Positions 1 through 10,183 of a stretch of DNA of 64,000 nt are shown piece by piece. The notes under the pieces were generated by a model. It ran no database searches, was not told the DNA's origin, and saw only the letters and a program-made list of their open reading frames with translations. The translations under genes and the position numbers were made by a program. The first letter of the stretch is position 1. Each line of letters opens with the position of its first letter. Source of the stretch: Legionella jordanis (GTDB lineage: Bacteria; Pseudomonadota; Gammaproteobacteria; Legionellales; Legionellaceae); NCBI RefSeq assembly GCF_900637635.1, contig NZ_LR134383.1:1829501-1893500 (forward strand), written 5' to 3'.

Positions 1-462
1 AGCACTGCCGGTACGGATGAAAAGATTTCGCGGGCTCAAAGCTGGGGAATCCAGGCGATTAACTATAAGAATGAGGATTTTGAAAACATTTTAGGTCCAC
101 AATCCGTTGATGTTGTGGTTGATTTTATTGGCGGTGATTATTTTTCCAAGCACTTAAACGTTTTAAAACCACTGGGTCGACTAATTCAAATTGCTTGTAT
201 GAAAGGCTATATGGCAGAAGCCAATCTGCTCTTTTTGATGCAGAAACGCCTTCAAATAAATGGTTTCGTGTTGCGCTCACAATCACTCGCTGAAAAGAAG
301 GCTATTTGGAAATCGGCCCAGCAACATTGGCAAACTGCAATTTTGAACAAGCATATTTTACCCATCATTGACTCGGAATTTGATTTATCGGAGATAGAAC
401 AAGCACACCGACGCATGAAGAGCAGTGAACATATGGGCAAAATTATTGTAAACATTCGCTGA
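1..462 (+). CDS. Quinone oxidoreductase / zinc-type alcohol dehydrogenase family protein, C-terminal part
   Basis: The reading frame is open from the first base, so the gene starts outside the window. The visible 153 residues match the C-terminal half of the NAD(P)H:quinone oxidoreductase branch of medium-chain dehydrogenases: the end of the Rossmann fold (DVVVDFIGGDYF), the strand LGRLIQIACMKG, and the family's closing stretch with HMGKIIVNI before the stop. Such enzymes reduce quinones or activated alkenes with NADPH in the cytosol. The substrate cannot be inferred. It converges on the GTPase gene downstream, with only about 50 bp between the stops. Confidence 0.8.
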   Translation, partial: STAGTDEKISRAQSWGIQAINYKNEDFENILGPQSVDVVVDFIGGDYFSKHLNVLKPLGRLIQIACMKGYMAEANLLFLMQKRLQINGFVLRSQSLAEKKAIWKSAQQHWQTAILNKHILPIIDSEFDLSEIEQAHRRMKSSEHMGKIIVNIR

Positions 463-511
463 TTTTGTGAGGACGATTTCACTATCCAGGTATATACAAA
501 TTTAGTATTCC

Positions 512-1489
512 TCAGATAGATAAAGAACAATTAATTTCTTCGGCAAAGCGCTTTATAGCCCCCATTTCCTTAGATTCTTTGAATAAATTATATCCAAAGA
601 AACCGGCTGTACAAATGCCTGAGCCAATGCCGGTTGAGCCCAGAAAAATGGCAGCTGGACTACCTTTTAAAAAAGCAGAAAGCAAAACGAACGGACTCGT
701 CCATAACCCTAGTGCTAAACCGCCGGTAAAACCAACCGATACAAGGATAAGGGTAACCACAATTGCTGAGGCAAAGGTTAGCACCGCGTTTATAAAATAA
801 GGATGACTGCCTTCAAGAATTTTTTGTGAACTTAAAACAAAGTTTTTAATGCATTGTTCTTTATCTGAATTGCGGCCTAACTCTTCATACAAAAAATCCA
901 ACTCATGTTCGATTTTCTTGCATTTATCGAATGGAAGATGTTTTAAAGCATCAAGAAGGTTTTGCTCGCATATATCCCACATTGTTCTTTTGCAGGACAG
1001 TATGGACTCACAAAGCTCTTCAATCCCTATATCAAATTTCAAAGAGGTAATGATTCTTTTTGTGACTTCCAGGTTAAGATTTAAGAATTGCCTTTCAGCA
1101 TCAGGGAGGCCAAGGTCACATTTCGTTCCGATTAAAATCAGATTGGCGTCAGGATTGATTTGACGAAAGGCATTGATGTCGTTTTGGATGGCGATTTCAT
1201 TCATTTCCTGGGATAAGTCAATGCAATAAAGGACTACTTCTGCCTTTGCATAGAAATCCTTGACTAAGGAGTTTAGCCTTGGCTTTTTTCTACACTCCCA
1301 CATCTCATGACTTAAATCCCAGATGCTCAATTTTATTCGTGAATAATATTTAGTGACCCAGTACACTGGATCCCAGTCTAAAGGTCTTTCACTAAAAGGC
1401 AAACTGCAAAAAAGCCGGTGAATGATTTGGGTTTTGCCTGAATTTTTGGCACCTAAAGTTACAACCTCAACAGTACGTCTCGAATGCAC
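512..1489 (-). CDS. Ras-like small GTPase domain protein with C-terminal membrane hairpin
   Basis: About 325 residues. The N-terminal half is a small-GTPase domain: P-loop GAKNSGKT (about residues 13-20), a switch II region in which the usual DxxG is replaced by WDLS (about 57-60), and guanine-specificity motif GTKCD (about 121-125). The C-terminal part has two long hydrophobic segments (about 232-300) rich in Gly and Ala, then a short charged tail, which suggests a membrane anchor. I chose the GTG at 1489 because AAGGG lies 6 nt upstream, and a TATAAT at 1522-1517 would start transcription downstream of the earlier ATG at 1528. A protein of the same architecture is encoded at 62798-63808. 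A role as a translocated host-membrane GTPase is possible but is inference. Loss of the DxxG glycine may mean weak or no hydrolysis. Confidence 0.7.
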   Translation of the reverse strand: MHSRRTVEVVTLGAKNSGKTQIIHRLFCSLPFSERPLDWDPVYWVTKYYSRIKLSIWDLSHEMWECRKKPRLNSLVKDFYAKAEVVLYCIDLSQEMNEIAIQNDINAFRQINPDANLILIGTKCDLGLPDAERQFLNLNLEVTKRIITSLKFDIGIEELCESILSCKRTMWDICEQNLLDALKHLPFDKCKKIEHELDFLYEELGRNSDKEQCIKNFVLSSQKILEGSHPYFINAVLTFASAIVVTLILVSVGFTGGLALGLWTSPFVLLSAFLKGSPAAIFLGSTGIGSGICTAGFFGYNLFKESKEMGAIKRFAEEINCSLSI

Positions 1490-1516
1490 GCTAAACCCTT
1501 GCAGACAAATTGCCGC

Positions 1517-1522
1517 ATTATA
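1517..1522 (-). promoter_or_regulatory. Putative -10 element of the GTPase gene
   Basis: TATAAT on the minus strand, 28 bp upstream of the proposed GTG start at 1489. No convincing -35 box is visible. Its position argues against the upstream ATG at 1528 as the start. Confidence 0.4.
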
Positions 1523-1600
1523 ATACATAGTAGAAGCAAAATGGCAGTTATGTTAGAGCAATTTGCAAGAGGAGCATGCAAATTGCTTTTCTACCTCGTA

Positions 1601-1744
1601 CTATTTACCCGCTTTATCCTTTTCTAAGGCAGTTGCCCAGGCACGCTCTTCAGATTGTTTTTTATAGATTTCTTTTAAAGATTGCTGCTGTTGATTTGCC
1701 GCTTCCTTGGGTATTTTCAATTCCTTGTCTTTCATAATACTCAT
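1601..1744 (-). CDS. Small charged protein, 47 residues, unknown
   Basis: A 48-codon frame encoding a Lys/Glu/Gln-rich protein beginning MSIMKDKELKIPKEAA and ending ALEKDKAGK. It is predicted to be largely helical and has no membrane segment. Two starts are possible: ATG at 1744, or ATG at 1735, which has GGATGAG close upstream. It is the only coding-like content in the 400 bp between the GTPase and the ClC gene. I do not recognise a family. Support is its protein-like composition and a possible ribosome binding site. Confidence 0.35.
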   Translation of the reverse strand: MSIMKDKELKIPKEAANQQQQSLKEIYKKQSEERAWATALEKDKAGK

Positions 1745-1930
1745 CCATATTCCATGAACTGATAATTTAATTATAGAACTTTGTCCTTATAAATCTTGGA
1801 AGCTTCAAAGGGCCATGAAAGGCTTAGCCCCTAATGATAGGGATTGAAATCTTTATAAGGTTGAAGCAACAGACATTAACATCGAGCATACTGTAGACGA
1901 TTTTATCAAAGTAACCAACCACAGTTGCGT

Positions 1931-3220
1931 TTAATGGGTTTGTTGCTCACGCCTTAGAGTTCGATGCAGCAATTGGGTATAGATTGGCTCATTCCCTGCA
2001 ATTTGTACCACTGTAGTGGACGTCAGACAGCTCACCATAAGCGGCAAAATTAAAGAATAATTTTGCGTCATTTCAACCACGAGAATAATGCCTGTAATGG
2101 GCGCTCTAACCGCTGCAGAAAACAAGGCCCCCATTCCTGCTACAGCAAACATGCCAGGATGAATGCTGGCATCATTGATAAGCCCTTGGGCAATGTAGGC
2201 AAAAGCCAAACCAAACAGCGTTCCTAAAGCCAGCATGGGAGCAAAAATACCACCCGGGACACTTGTTGAATAGGACAACATGGTGGTTAGAAAACGCACC
2301 ACAATCCAAATCAATAGAAATGAGAAAGCCGGCGACATAGTTAGAGAACGCTCGATAATGTCATATCCTCCGCCCACAGCCTCTGGATAGTTCTGAGCGA
2401 GATAGCCGATGATTGCTCCTAACAGAAGAACATAAACAATTCGCATTCTTGTGGTTAGTTTGTCCGTTAAAGATAAAGTAGCCATTAACACCTTATTAAA
2501 TAAGAGCCCCACAAAGCCCATCAGCAAACCAAATACGAAAAATGCCCATAGGGAATGAAGGCTGGGAAGTGTAAAAATAGCCATTGGAATTGCCGCTTGT
2601 GGACCAATAATCAAATGAAGCGTGATGGTTGCCACCACACAACTGATTGCTACCGTTTTAAAGTTGGTAAATGATAAATTGAATTTATCTTTCATTTCCT
2701 CCATTACGAAGAGGACACCTGCTAAAGGGGCGTTAAAAGCGGAAGCAAGGCCTGCAGCAGCACCCGCTGCGATTAAAGCATCACAACGTCTCGTTGATAA
2801 ACCAAACCATTCTCCAAGCATTTCACCCAGATTGCCGCCCATTTGAATGGTGGGCCCCTCTCGCCCTACTACTAATCGGGCTGAGATAGCCATAACACCA
2901 CCCAAAAATTTCACGGGCAGTAATCGCCGCCAAAAAATAGGCCGTTTATGCAATAAGGTTCCTTCTATTTCCTGAACGCCACTGCCAGATGCCTCGGGAG
3001 CGAAACCTTTTACAAGATACCAGGATAAAAAAATGAGTGACATTGAAATCAATATGGAAAGCAAACTGGGAGAAATACCGACAGCCTGGACGCTTGCCAG
3101 AATCCTACCAATCAAGTGTAAACCCCAGACCGTGGACAGCTGAAAAAAAGAGCCCACAATCCCTGTGAGTACACCCAGTAAAATGGAAATGGCATACAAA
3201 ACTAATAGTTTATTTCGCAT
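1931..3220 (-). CDS. clcA: ClC-family chloride/proton antiporter
   Basis: 429 residues with many hydrophobic segments and all three ClC selectivity signatures: GSGVQEIEG (about 79-87), GREGPTIQMGG (119-129) carrying the gating glutamate E121, and GGIFAPMLALG (about 323). A second glutamate pair in VMEEMKDKF corresponds to the intracellular proton glutamate of bacterial exchangers, which favours an H+/Cl- antiporter over a channel. Such proteins sit in the inner membrane and help in extreme acid. The ATG at 3220 lies inside the 3' end of trpEG (11-nt overlap), so the two are translationally coupled although they are not linked metabolically. Confidence 0.9.
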   Translation of the reverse strand: MRNKLLVLYAISILLGVLTGIVGSFFQLSTVWGLHLIGRILASVQAVGISPSLLSILISMSLIFLSWYLVKGFAPEASGSGVQEIEGTLLHKRPIFWRRLLPVKFLGGVMAISARLVVGREGPTIQMGGNLGEMLGEWFGLSTRRCDALIAAGAAAGLASAFNAPLAGVLFVMEEMKDKFNLSFTNFKTVAISCVVATITLHLIIGPQAAIPMAIFTLPSLHSLWAFFVFGLLMGFVGLLFNKVLMATLSLTDKLTTRMRIVYVLLLGAIIGYLAQNYPEAVGGGYDIIERSLTMSPAFSFLLIWIVVRFLTTMLSYSTSVPGGIFAPMLALGTLFGLAFAYIAQGLINDASIHPGMFAVAGMGALFSAAVRAPITGIILVVEMTQNYSLILPLMVSCLTSTTVVQIAGNEPIYTQLLHRTLRREQQTH

Positions 3221-5354
3221 GACTCCCTATCGTCTCCATAAGATTGTTTATGATTTTCAAACCCGCCTGATTTTGCATGGATAAAATAGTTTCCGGATGA
3301 AACTGTACGGCGTGAATGGGAAGCTGTTTATGAGAAACCGCCATGATAATGCCGTCTTCGCTTTCGGCAGTCACTTCAAGTTCAGAAGGCAAAAACTCTT
3401 TTAAAGCATAAAGAGAATGGTAACGTCCAGCAGTAAAAGGAGAGTTTAATCCCTTAAATAACAGAGAATTCGTTTTTACCTCAATTTTTGAGGCTTTGCC
3501 GTGCATGGGATAATCTAAAACACCAAGTCTTCCGCCAAAATATTCCACAATACCCTGCAAGCCCAAACACACCCCAAACAGCGGAATTTTCTTTTGTAAA
3601 ACCGCATCAATGCTATCTTTCAACTTGAAATCATCTGGTCTTCCTGGACCAGGGGAAAGCAGAACCAGATCAAAATCACGTTCTTGCAAGAATTCAATTG
3701 CATATTCGCTTCTTACGGTTTGCACCTGTGCGCCTGTTTGCCGAAGGTAGTTTGCCAGGGTGTGTACGAATGAATCCTGATGGTCTATCAGTAGAACTGA
3801 TTTTCCCAAGCCTGATCGTTGTTCGGCATCCGATTTTTTTATCGTTTTTCCAGGTTTTTGCAACATATCGATAAAAGCAGAAGCCTTAAGGCGCGTTTCT
3901 TGCTCTTCCGCTTTTGGATCTGAATCATAAAGCAAGGTTGCACCAACACGGATCTCGGCGATCCCTTCCTGAATCCTCATGGTTCTTAATACCAGGCCAG
4001 TATTTAAGTGACCATTAAAGCCAAACCAACCTACAGCCCCCGCATACCATTTTCTGGGTGATTGCTCATGTTGCTCAATGAAATTCATTGCCCACAGCTT
4101 GGGAGCACCTGTAACGGTAACCACCCACATATGAGTTAAAAAAGCATCTACTGCATCAAAGTCATCCCTCAAAAGTCCTTCCACATGATCTACGGTGTGA
4201 ATTAAACGAGAATACATTTCAATTTGACGACGTCCTAATACACGGACGCTCCCCGCTTCGCATATACGAGACTTATCATTTCGATCCACGTCGGTACACA
4301 TGGTTAATTCTGAAGCTTCTTTTTCAGAATCCAATAACAATTGGATATTATGCGCGTCCTCAATGGCATCTGCACCTCGCTTGATGGTTCCGGAAATAGG
4401 GCATGTTTCAACCCTTTTTCCCTGAACGCGAACATACATTTCCGGAGAAGCACCTACCAGATATTCAGCCTCCCCAAGGTTAAGAAAAAAGCCGTAAGGT
4501 GAAGGATTTAATTGGCGCATCTTACTGAAGATGGCCGAGGGTTGTTCGTCACAAGCAGCATAAAAGGTTTGACTGGGTACAACTTCAAACAGGTCACCGC
4601 AGGCAAAGCGCTCCTTAGCTTTCTCCACCAACTCTGCGTATTGTCCAGGCATATGATCGCAATCCTGCTCAGGTTGGTATTTAGGCTCATACTTTCTAAA
4701 CTCTCCTTCACGAGGTAATGCTTGCGTGGATTTACCCTGAAATTGAAAATCATAACGTCTAATAAATGCTTCTTCTTTACGATGGTTCACGACATAAATT
4801 TCATCCGGAAGATAGAGAACCATCTCTCGTTGTTGAATTGAACGCTCCTTACACTGCACCAGTTTTTCAAATTGGAAAATGAGGTCATAACCAAAAGCCC
4901 CGTAAAATCCTAAATAAGGTTCGTCAGACTTAAAAAAAGCTAATAATCTTCGTAAAATTGTGAATACAGACGGCTGGAGGCTGCGCTCTTCTTCACTAAA
5001 GATTTTATTGGAAGCTTGAACTTTTACCTTGATGCAAGTTTTGTCTTTCAAAGCAATGATTAGATCCTGATTCTCACTCAATGCAGAATCAATCATGGAT
5101 AAAAGGATTTCCCCTCGCTGGTTTAAAGCTTCGATATTGATGTCTGAAGCCTTACAAACAATCACAAGGGGAGGATTATAAAATCCTATGTCCCAACAAG
5201 TGTAACGTCCAGGATATTCAAAACTGGATGCAAATAATGCCCCGCGTTGCGTATCTAGCCGCTCAAGTAAAGGGGAAATTGCATTTTCATAGTTGAGTTG
5301 GTGTTGTTCAAATTCAATGTGAACACCACCTTCAGTTTTTACTTGTTGTAACAT
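3210..5354 (-). CDS. trpE: Anthranilate synthase, fused TrpE-TrpG
   Basis: 714 residues, a fusion of the chorismate-binding component I (about 1-510) and the glutamine amidotransferase component II (about 525-714). Component I shows PLLERLD near the N-terminus, which resembles the tryptophan feedback site, and the chorismate core (PISGTIKRGAD, TMCTDVDRNDKSRI, VTVTGAPK). Component II shows the nucleophile motif GVCLG with Cys596 and the His-Glu motif AVQFHPET. The enzyme converts chorismate and glutamine to anthranilate, the first step of tryptophan synthesis. The fusion is like that of rhizobia and Azospirillum. AAGAG lies 7 nt before the ATG. No leader-peptide attenuator is visible in the 70 bp upstream. 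Confidence 0.93.
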   Translation of the reverse strand: MLQQVKTEGGVHIEFEQHQLNYENAISPLLERLDTQRGALFASSFEYPGRYTCWDIGFYNPPLVIVCKASDINIEALNQRGEILLSMIDSALSENQDLIIALKDKTCIKVKVQASNKIFSEEERSLQPSVFTILRRLLAFFKSDEPYLGFYGAFGYDLIFQFEKLVQCKERSIQQREMVLYLPDEIYVVNHRKEEAFIRRYDFQFQGKSTQALPREGEFRKYEPKYQPEQDCDHMPGQYAELVEKAKERFACGDLFEVVPSQTFYAACDEQPSAIFSKMRQLNPSPYGFFLNLGEAEYLVGASPEMYVRVQGKRVETCPISGTIKRGADAIEDAHNIQLLLDSEKEASELTMCTDVDRNDKSRICEAGSVRVLGRRQIEMYSRLIHTVDHVEGLLRDDFDAVDAFLTHMWVVTVTGAPKLWAMNFIEQHEQSPRKWYAGAVGWFGFNGHLNTGLVLRTMRIQEGIAEIRVGATLLYDSDPKAEEQETRLKASAFIDMLQKPGKTIKKSDAEQRSGLGKSVLLIDHQDSFVHTLANYLRQTGAQVQTVRSEYAIEFLQERDFDLVLLSPGPGRPDDFKLKDSIDAVLQKKIPLFGVCLGLQGIVEYFGGRLGVLDYPMHGKASKIEVKTNSLLFKGLNSPFTAGRYHSLYALKEFLPSELEVTAESEDGIIMAVSHKQLPIHAVQFHPETILSMQNQAGLKIINNLMETIGSHAK

Positions 5355-5424
5355 CGAACTACTCTTAAGGCTGACGTTATTTCATTCTACTGCAAAACCT
5401 TGTCTCTGCAAGGGAATATCATGA

Positions 5425-6495
5425 TTAACTAATGGTAAAAACAGGAATATTAGACTTTGGATTACCTTCATAAATTCCGATAATTACGGTTAATAAATTT
5501 AAGGTTTCTTTAGATTCCGAATCGGAGTCGGCTATATAGAACCAGTTCCCGCGATAAGGAACAGCCACTAAGGCATCCTTTGGTGGGGTTTTAGCGTGGT
5601 GCACTCGCATAATCCCAGCAGTGACTTGTCGCCAATCAAAAATTTGCCGATTTGCCATGTATGTCATTGGTGCTTTGCCGCCAAGAATATCAGCCTTAGG
5701 CAAGTCAACGCTTTTGGATAGGTAATTAAAAAGACCTAGTACTGTCCGGGTTTGAACATAAATTTGATTTTTTTGCTGCGTTGGGTGCCCCACTAACCAC
5801 ACTACTGGAGTCTGGGGGGTGATGCCAATTCTGGCTAAAAGTTGACGTTCTTTTACGGTTAAACCTCCAAAGTTTTGCACCCTGAATTGAATAGCAAACT
5901 GTTTATCAATGGTCGAGTTTTCAATCAACAAAGATTCTTTATATTGCAATTTTCGCAAAACCAGTAAAAGCTCCTGAAACTCCTTAAAGCGTGGCACTCG
6001 CGAAGAAGTGGTCCTCGAAGCTAAAATCGCGTTTTCGACAGGCCCCAATCGCTGCACCAACATTCTAAGTACATGATGCACACCCCAACCAGAACGAAGC
6101 AATGTATAAATGACACTTGGGTCAATCGGTGTTAGTAACCGTGTGACATAGGCTTTTCCCTGTAAAGGTGTATACGTGATCGTTGGGGACTCAGTAAAGC
6201 TTGCCTGTCCAGCAGCTGTGCCAATAGTGCGTAGAGGAAATGTTCCCGAATTATTACTGACCTCCCCACTAATTTCGTTGCTAAAGTTGTATTGTGAGAC
6301 GATGTTATTCACGGTCAAAAAATAAGGTGAATCCGAATATCTCAGGCGAACAATGTTCAGAAGTTGCTGCTGAGCATCGCTGTATTGTAAGGAATAATTA
6401 TAACTCAAACGATTGGGTGGAAGTCGATATGGACCAAAATTGGTGCAGGATGTTAGCAATAGAAGCAATAATATTAATAAACCTAATCTATTCAT
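5425..6495 (-). CDS. Putative lipoprotein, unknown function
   Basis: 356 residues. The N-terminus is a textbook lipoprotein signal: Met-Asn-Arg, a run of leucines and the lipobox LLTSC, so Cys17 would be lipidated. The mature part carries tyrosine-rich sequence (YNYSLQYSDAQQQLLNIVRLRYSDSPYF) and no enzyme motif I recognise. It is most likely an envelope protein. It is transcribed away from gatCAB, with a divergent spacer of about 200 bp, and is separated from trpEG by 70 bp. No functional assignment can be made. Confidence 0.75.
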   Translation of the reverse strand: MNRLGLLILLLLLLTSCTNFGPYRLPPNRLSYNYSLQYSDAQQQLLNIVRLRYSDSPYFLTVNNIVSQYNFSNEISGEVSNNSGTFPLRTIGTAAGQASFTESPTITYTPLQGKAYVTRLLTPIDPSVIYTLLRSGWGVHHVLRMLVQRLGPVENAILASRTTSSRVPRFKEFQELLLVLRKLQYKESLLIENSTIDKQFAIQFRVQNFGGLTVKERQLLARIGITPQTPVVWLVGHPTQQKNQIYVQTRTVLGLFNYLSKSVDLPKADILGGKAPMTYMANRQIFDWRQVTAGIMRVHHAKTPPKDALVAVPYRGNWFYIADSDSESKETLNLLTVIIGIYEGNPKSNIPVFTIS

Positions 6496-6697
6496 TGCGC
6501 ATCCCTTTCCCTAATCGCTCTCAGAAGATCAGCAATTTAGCAAATTTTTAAATCAAAGTCAGTCAGCTGAGCTTAAATGCCTCATTAAATGAGTGTACGT
6601 TAGCGAAGCGAAATCGGACTGCGTAATCAAACCTTACTTTTATCCAGGGATAAAAAAATGTATCTTAGGCCTTTTGCATTCTTTCCTGGGAATATTA

Positions 6698-6994
6698 ATG
6701 ACTATTAGAGATGACGAATTGAAAAATATGGCACAATTAGCCTGTATGGATATAGATTCAGAGTACGGCGACACCTTAGCTGAGGACGTTAATGCCATTA
6801 TGGATTTTGTTGAGCAACTAAAACAGGTAGACACATCCGGTGTTTCACCACTCTTTCATCCTCTTGATCTGCAGCAGCGATTTCGCAAAGATACGGTGCA
6901 TGAAAACGACTGCAGTGTAGAGCTAGCAGCTATCGCCCCTTTGTTTGAAGATAATCTCTACTTGGTGCCTAAGGTCATCGATTCAGGTGAGTAA
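6698..6994 (+). CDS. gatC: Asp-tRNA(Asn)/Glu-tRNA(Gln) amidotransferase subunit C
   Basis: 98 residues beginning [17 protein letters not shown], the typical start of GatC. It has the family's central [18 protein letters not shown] segment, which holds GatA and GatB together. The frame stays open upstream to 6593, but those residues do not look like GatC, so I start at the ATG at 6698. It is first of gatCAB: the stop is 2 nt before the gatA ATG. The complex amidates misacylated Glu-tRNA(Gln) or Asp-tRNA(Asn). Confidence 0.9.
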   Translation: MTIRDDELKNMAQLACMDIDSEYGDTLAEDVNAIMDFVEQLKQVDTSGVSPLFHPLDLQQRFRKDTVHENDCSVELAAIAPLFEDNLYLVPKVIDSGE

Positions 6995-6996
6995 TT

Positions 6997-8448
6997 ATGC
7001 ATAACTATTCTATTAAAGAATTATCCCTCGCTTTGCAACAAAGGGATTTTTCAAGCGTTGAATTAACAAAATATTTCCTCAGCCGGATAGCACAACACAA
7101 GAATTTGAATGCTTTTATTAGCCTGGATGAAGAGCAAGCCTTAACGTCGGCAGCCAGGGCTGATCAAATGCTTAAAGAAGAAAAACATAGTCATTTAACC
7201 GGCATTCCTATGGCCCATAAAGATATTTTTTGCACACAAAGGTTACCGACCACTTGTGGTTCAAAAATGCTGGCTAATTTTAAATCGCCTTATCAAGCTA
7301 CCGTCGCTCACAAGTTGGAAGAAAAGGGAGCCGTCATGATTGGCAAAACCAACATGGACGAATTCGGCATGGGCTCCTCCAATGAGTTCAGTTATTTCGG
7401 CCCTGTAAAGAATCCCTGGAATTTGCAATGCGTTTCTGGAGGATCTTCTGGAGGTTCAGCCGCGGCCGTAGCCGCTGCATTGGTTTCTTTTGCTACAGGT
7501 TCCGACACAGGAGGCTCAATACGTCAGCCCTCAGCTTTTTGCGGCATTTCAGGCATAAAACCGACCTATGGATTATTATCGCGCTTTGGTCTGATTGCCT
7601 ATGCATCCAGTCTGGATCAAGCTGGGCCTATTGCTAGAAGTGCGGAGGATTTAGCGTTTGTTCTTCAAGCCATGGCAGGATTTGATGCCAAAGATTCTAC
7701 TTCAGTAAATCGCGCGATACCTGATTATTCTAAAGCTTTAAATCGCCCGATAAAAGGATTGCGATTGGGGCTTCCTACCAGCTTCCTAAGCAAAGATGTG
7801 GACATTGATATTCAAAACAGTATACAAAATTCTGTTAAAATCTTAGAACAAGAAGGTGCGCAAATTATCGACTTGGAACTTTCCCTGCAATCCTTGTGGG
7901 TTCCTTGTTACTACGTCATCGCTTGTGCGGAAGCTTCATCCAATTTGGCACGCTACGACGGTATACGTTATGGCCACCGAAGTACCAAAGGGGATACACT
8001 GCGGGAATTAATTAGCAATTCGAGAATGGAAGGTTTTGGGATCGAGGTTAAACGACGTATTTTAACGGGCACTCATGTTTTATCATCAGGTTATTTCGAT
8101 GCCTATTATTTGCAAGCCTTAAAAATCAGACGATTAATCCAACTTGAGCTGCAAACAACTTTGAAGCAAGTGGATATAATATTAGGGCCAACGACTCCTA
8201 CTTGCGCGTTTACATTAGGTAATCATAATAACAATCCGGTGCAAAATTATTTAGCAGATGTATTTACAGTTAGCGCCAATCTGGCTGGACTCCCGGCGAT
8301 TTCCATTCCAGCAGGATTTAGTGCAGGTTTGCCGATTGGAATGCAAATGATGGCGAATTACTTTCAGGAGGAATTACTGCTAAACGTAGCACACCACTAT
8401 CAACAATGCACTGACTGGCATCAAGCCAGACCAACGTATAAAGGCTAG
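6997..8448 (+). CDS. gatA: Asp-tRNA(Asn)/Glu-tRNA(Gln) amidotransferase subunit A
   Basis: 483 residues, an amidase-signature enzyme. The Ser-cisSer-Lys triad is visible: K75 in MAHKDIF, S150 in the [10 protein letters not shown] loop and S174 in [12 protein letters not shown], with spacing equal to that of characterised GatA. It hydrolyses glutamine to give ammonia, which is channelled to GatB. It sits between gatC (2-nt gap) and gatB (4-nt gap) in one operon. Length is normal and no key residue is missing. Confidence 0.96.
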   Translation: MHNYSIKELSLALQQRDFSSVELTKYFLSRIAQHKNLNAFISLDEEQALTSAARADQMLKEEKHSHLTGIPMAHKDIFCTQRLPTTCGSKMLANFKSPYQATVAHKLEEKGAVMIGKTNMDEFGMGSSNEFSYFGPVKNPWNLQCVSGGSSGGSAAAVAAALVSFATGSDTGGSIRQPSAFCGISGIKPTYGLLSRFGLIAYASSLDQAGPIARSAEDLAFVLQAMAGFDAKDSTSVNRAIPDYSKALNRPIKGLRLGLPTSFLSKDVDIDIQNSIQNSVKILEQEGAQIIDLELSLQSLWVPCYYVIACAEASSNLARYDGIRYGHRSTKGDTLRELISNSRMEGFGIEVKRRILTGTHVLSSGYFDAYYLQALKIRRLIQLELQTTLKQVDIILGPTTPTCAFTLGNHNNNPVQNYLADVFTVSANLAGLPAISIPAGFSAGLPIGMQMMANYFQEELLLNVAHHYQQCTDWHQARPTYKG

Positions 8449-8452
8449 AGTT

Positions 8453-9886
8453 ATGTCATGGGATACTGTCATTGGGCTTGAAGTTCATGCCCAGTTAAAA
8501 ACAAAATCAAAATTATTCTCTGCGAGTTCTACAACTTTTGGAGCAGTAGCCAATTCACAAACAAGCTTTATTGATGCCGGCCTACCTGGCGTACTTCCTG
8601 TGCTCAACGAAGAAGCAGTTGTTATGGCGGTGCGATTTGGTTTAGCCATCCAGGCAGACATCAATGATCACTCCTATTTTGAACGCAAAAATTATTTCTA
8701 CCCAGATTTGCCAAAAGGTTATCAAATCAGCCAATTTCAATCACCAATTGTCCAAAATGGCTTTCTGGAAATTGAGATCAATGGCCAGCAAAAAAAAGTA
8801 GCCATTGTTCGAGCCCATTTGGAAGAGGATGCTGGTAAATCCCTGCACGATGCACATTCTGCTTATAGCGGCATCGATCTAAACCGCGCAGGCACCCCGC
8901 TTCTTGAAATTGTTACAACACCCTGCCTTTATTCCTCTGAAGAAGCCATAGCTTATCTCCGACAACTGCATCAATTGGTGCGCTTTTTAGGAATTTGTGA
9001 CGGTAACATGCAAGAAGGATCGTTTCGCTGCGATGTCAACATATCGTTAAAACCGCATGGTTCAAATGAGTTAGGTGTAAGAACCGAACTTAAAAATTTA
9101 AATTCTTTCCGCTTCATTGAAAAAGCAATTGCTTATGAGCAAGCACGGCAACAGGATTTGCTAGAAAGCGGACAAGTGGTCAAGCAGGAAACCCGACTCT
9201 ATTGCCCAGACAGCAATACCACACAAGCCTTAAGAAGCAAAGAAAACGAAAACGATTACCGCTATTTTCCAGATCCTGATCTTCTGCCTATTTTTATTAG
9301 CGAGGCTCAATTACAGTCAATAAAGGACAACATGCCCCTTTTGCCAAACCAGATTAAGCAAGAATTGAGTCAATTGCAGGATTTAAATCATGAGGACATC
9401 CATTTTTTACTGTCTTCTCCAGAACATTATCAATTTTATCTTGAGGTGCAGCGGCAAAGCATTGCGAAGGAAAAAACAATTGTCAATTGGCTAAAGGGAA
9501 ATTATGCTGCGGCGCTCAATGACCACAATCTTGGATTTAAAGAAGCCCCTGTTTCAGCTAAATCCTTAGCCCAATTGCTCGATCTGCTGACGGAAAAACG
9601 CCTGTCCAATAACACAGCCAAACGCATCTTTAATCGATTATGGAAAGGTGAAAGCAATATCGATGAAATTATCCAACAGGAGGGTCTTGCACAGTTAAAC
9701 AACAATGAGGCACTTGACGAACTCGTCCAGAATATCATTGCGCGTTACCCGCAGCAAGTTCAAGAGTACCGGGCAGGCAAAGAGAAATTATTGGGATTTT
9801 TTATTGGCCAAATTATGAAAGAAACCAAAGGATTGGCTGATCCTGAAGAGCTTAATCAATTATTAAAACAATTTTTAAATGCTTAA
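8453..9886 (+). CDS. gatB: Asp-tRNA(Asn)/Glu-tRNA(Gln) amidotransferase subunit B
   Basis: 477 residues. It begins MSWDTVIGLEVHAQLKTKSKLFS, the GatB signature, and has the YFERKNYFYPDLPKGYQISQ and EDAGKSLHD motifs of the kinase/transamidase cradle. The C-terminal YqeY-like helical tail ends VMK/IMKETKGLADP, which contacts tRNA. GatB phosphorylates the misacylated aminoacyl group and transfers ammonia from GatA. It is the last gene of gatCAB and is followed by a gene-poor stretch. Confidence 0.96.
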   Translation: MSWDTVIGLEVHAQLKTKSKLFSASSTTFGAVANSQTSFIDAGLPGVLPVLNEEAVVMAVRFGLAIQADINDHSYFERKNYFYPDLPKGYQISQFQSPIVQNGFLEIEINGQQKKVAIVRAHLEEDAGKSLHDAHSAYSGIDLNRAGTPLLEIVTTPCLYSSEEAIAYLRQLHQLVRFLGICDGNMQEGSFRCDVNISLKPHGSNELGVRTELKNLNSFRFIEKAIAYEQARQQDLLESGQVVKQETRLYCPDSNTTQALRSKENENDYRYFPDPDLLPIFISEAQLQSIKDNMPLLPNQIKQELSQLQDLNHEDIHFLLSSPEHYQFYLEVQRQSIAKEKTIVNWLKGNYAAALNDHNLGFKEAPVSAKSLAQLLDLLTEKRLSNNTAKRIFNRLWKGESNIDEIIQQEGLAQLNNNEALDELVQNIIARYPQQVQEYRAGKEKLLGFFIGQIMKETKGLADPEELNQLLKQFLNA

Positions 9887-10183
9887 TTGATATTGCCCTT
9901 TTAAATGCATTCATACCCTATCCCTTTATGGTTTAGGGTTATTGGTATGCTATTCACTACATTTTGAAAGATGTGCTTGCTTTTAAATGCTTCTCTTCGC
10001 ATTTTTGTAGTTAGTTGTTTAGATTAAGTCGTATTAATTGCACCTTTGTGATTTCAATTTTCATGATGGATGGACATTTCACCCATCTTTCGAGTGTAAT
10101 TTTTCAAGAAAAAATTTCTTAAACGCAGCCCTGCTGGCATTTTGTTCTTCAGAGGGTTGTTCAACAATATTTCAACCCCTGTT
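9887..10183. other. Intergenic stretch, no gene seen
   Basis: AT-rich spacer between gatB and the MFS transporter gene, which end towards each other. I see no supported ORF, RNA or strong rho-independent terminator. An ACCCTAT/TTAGGGT pair around 9915-9940 could form only a weak hairpin. Confidence 0.5.
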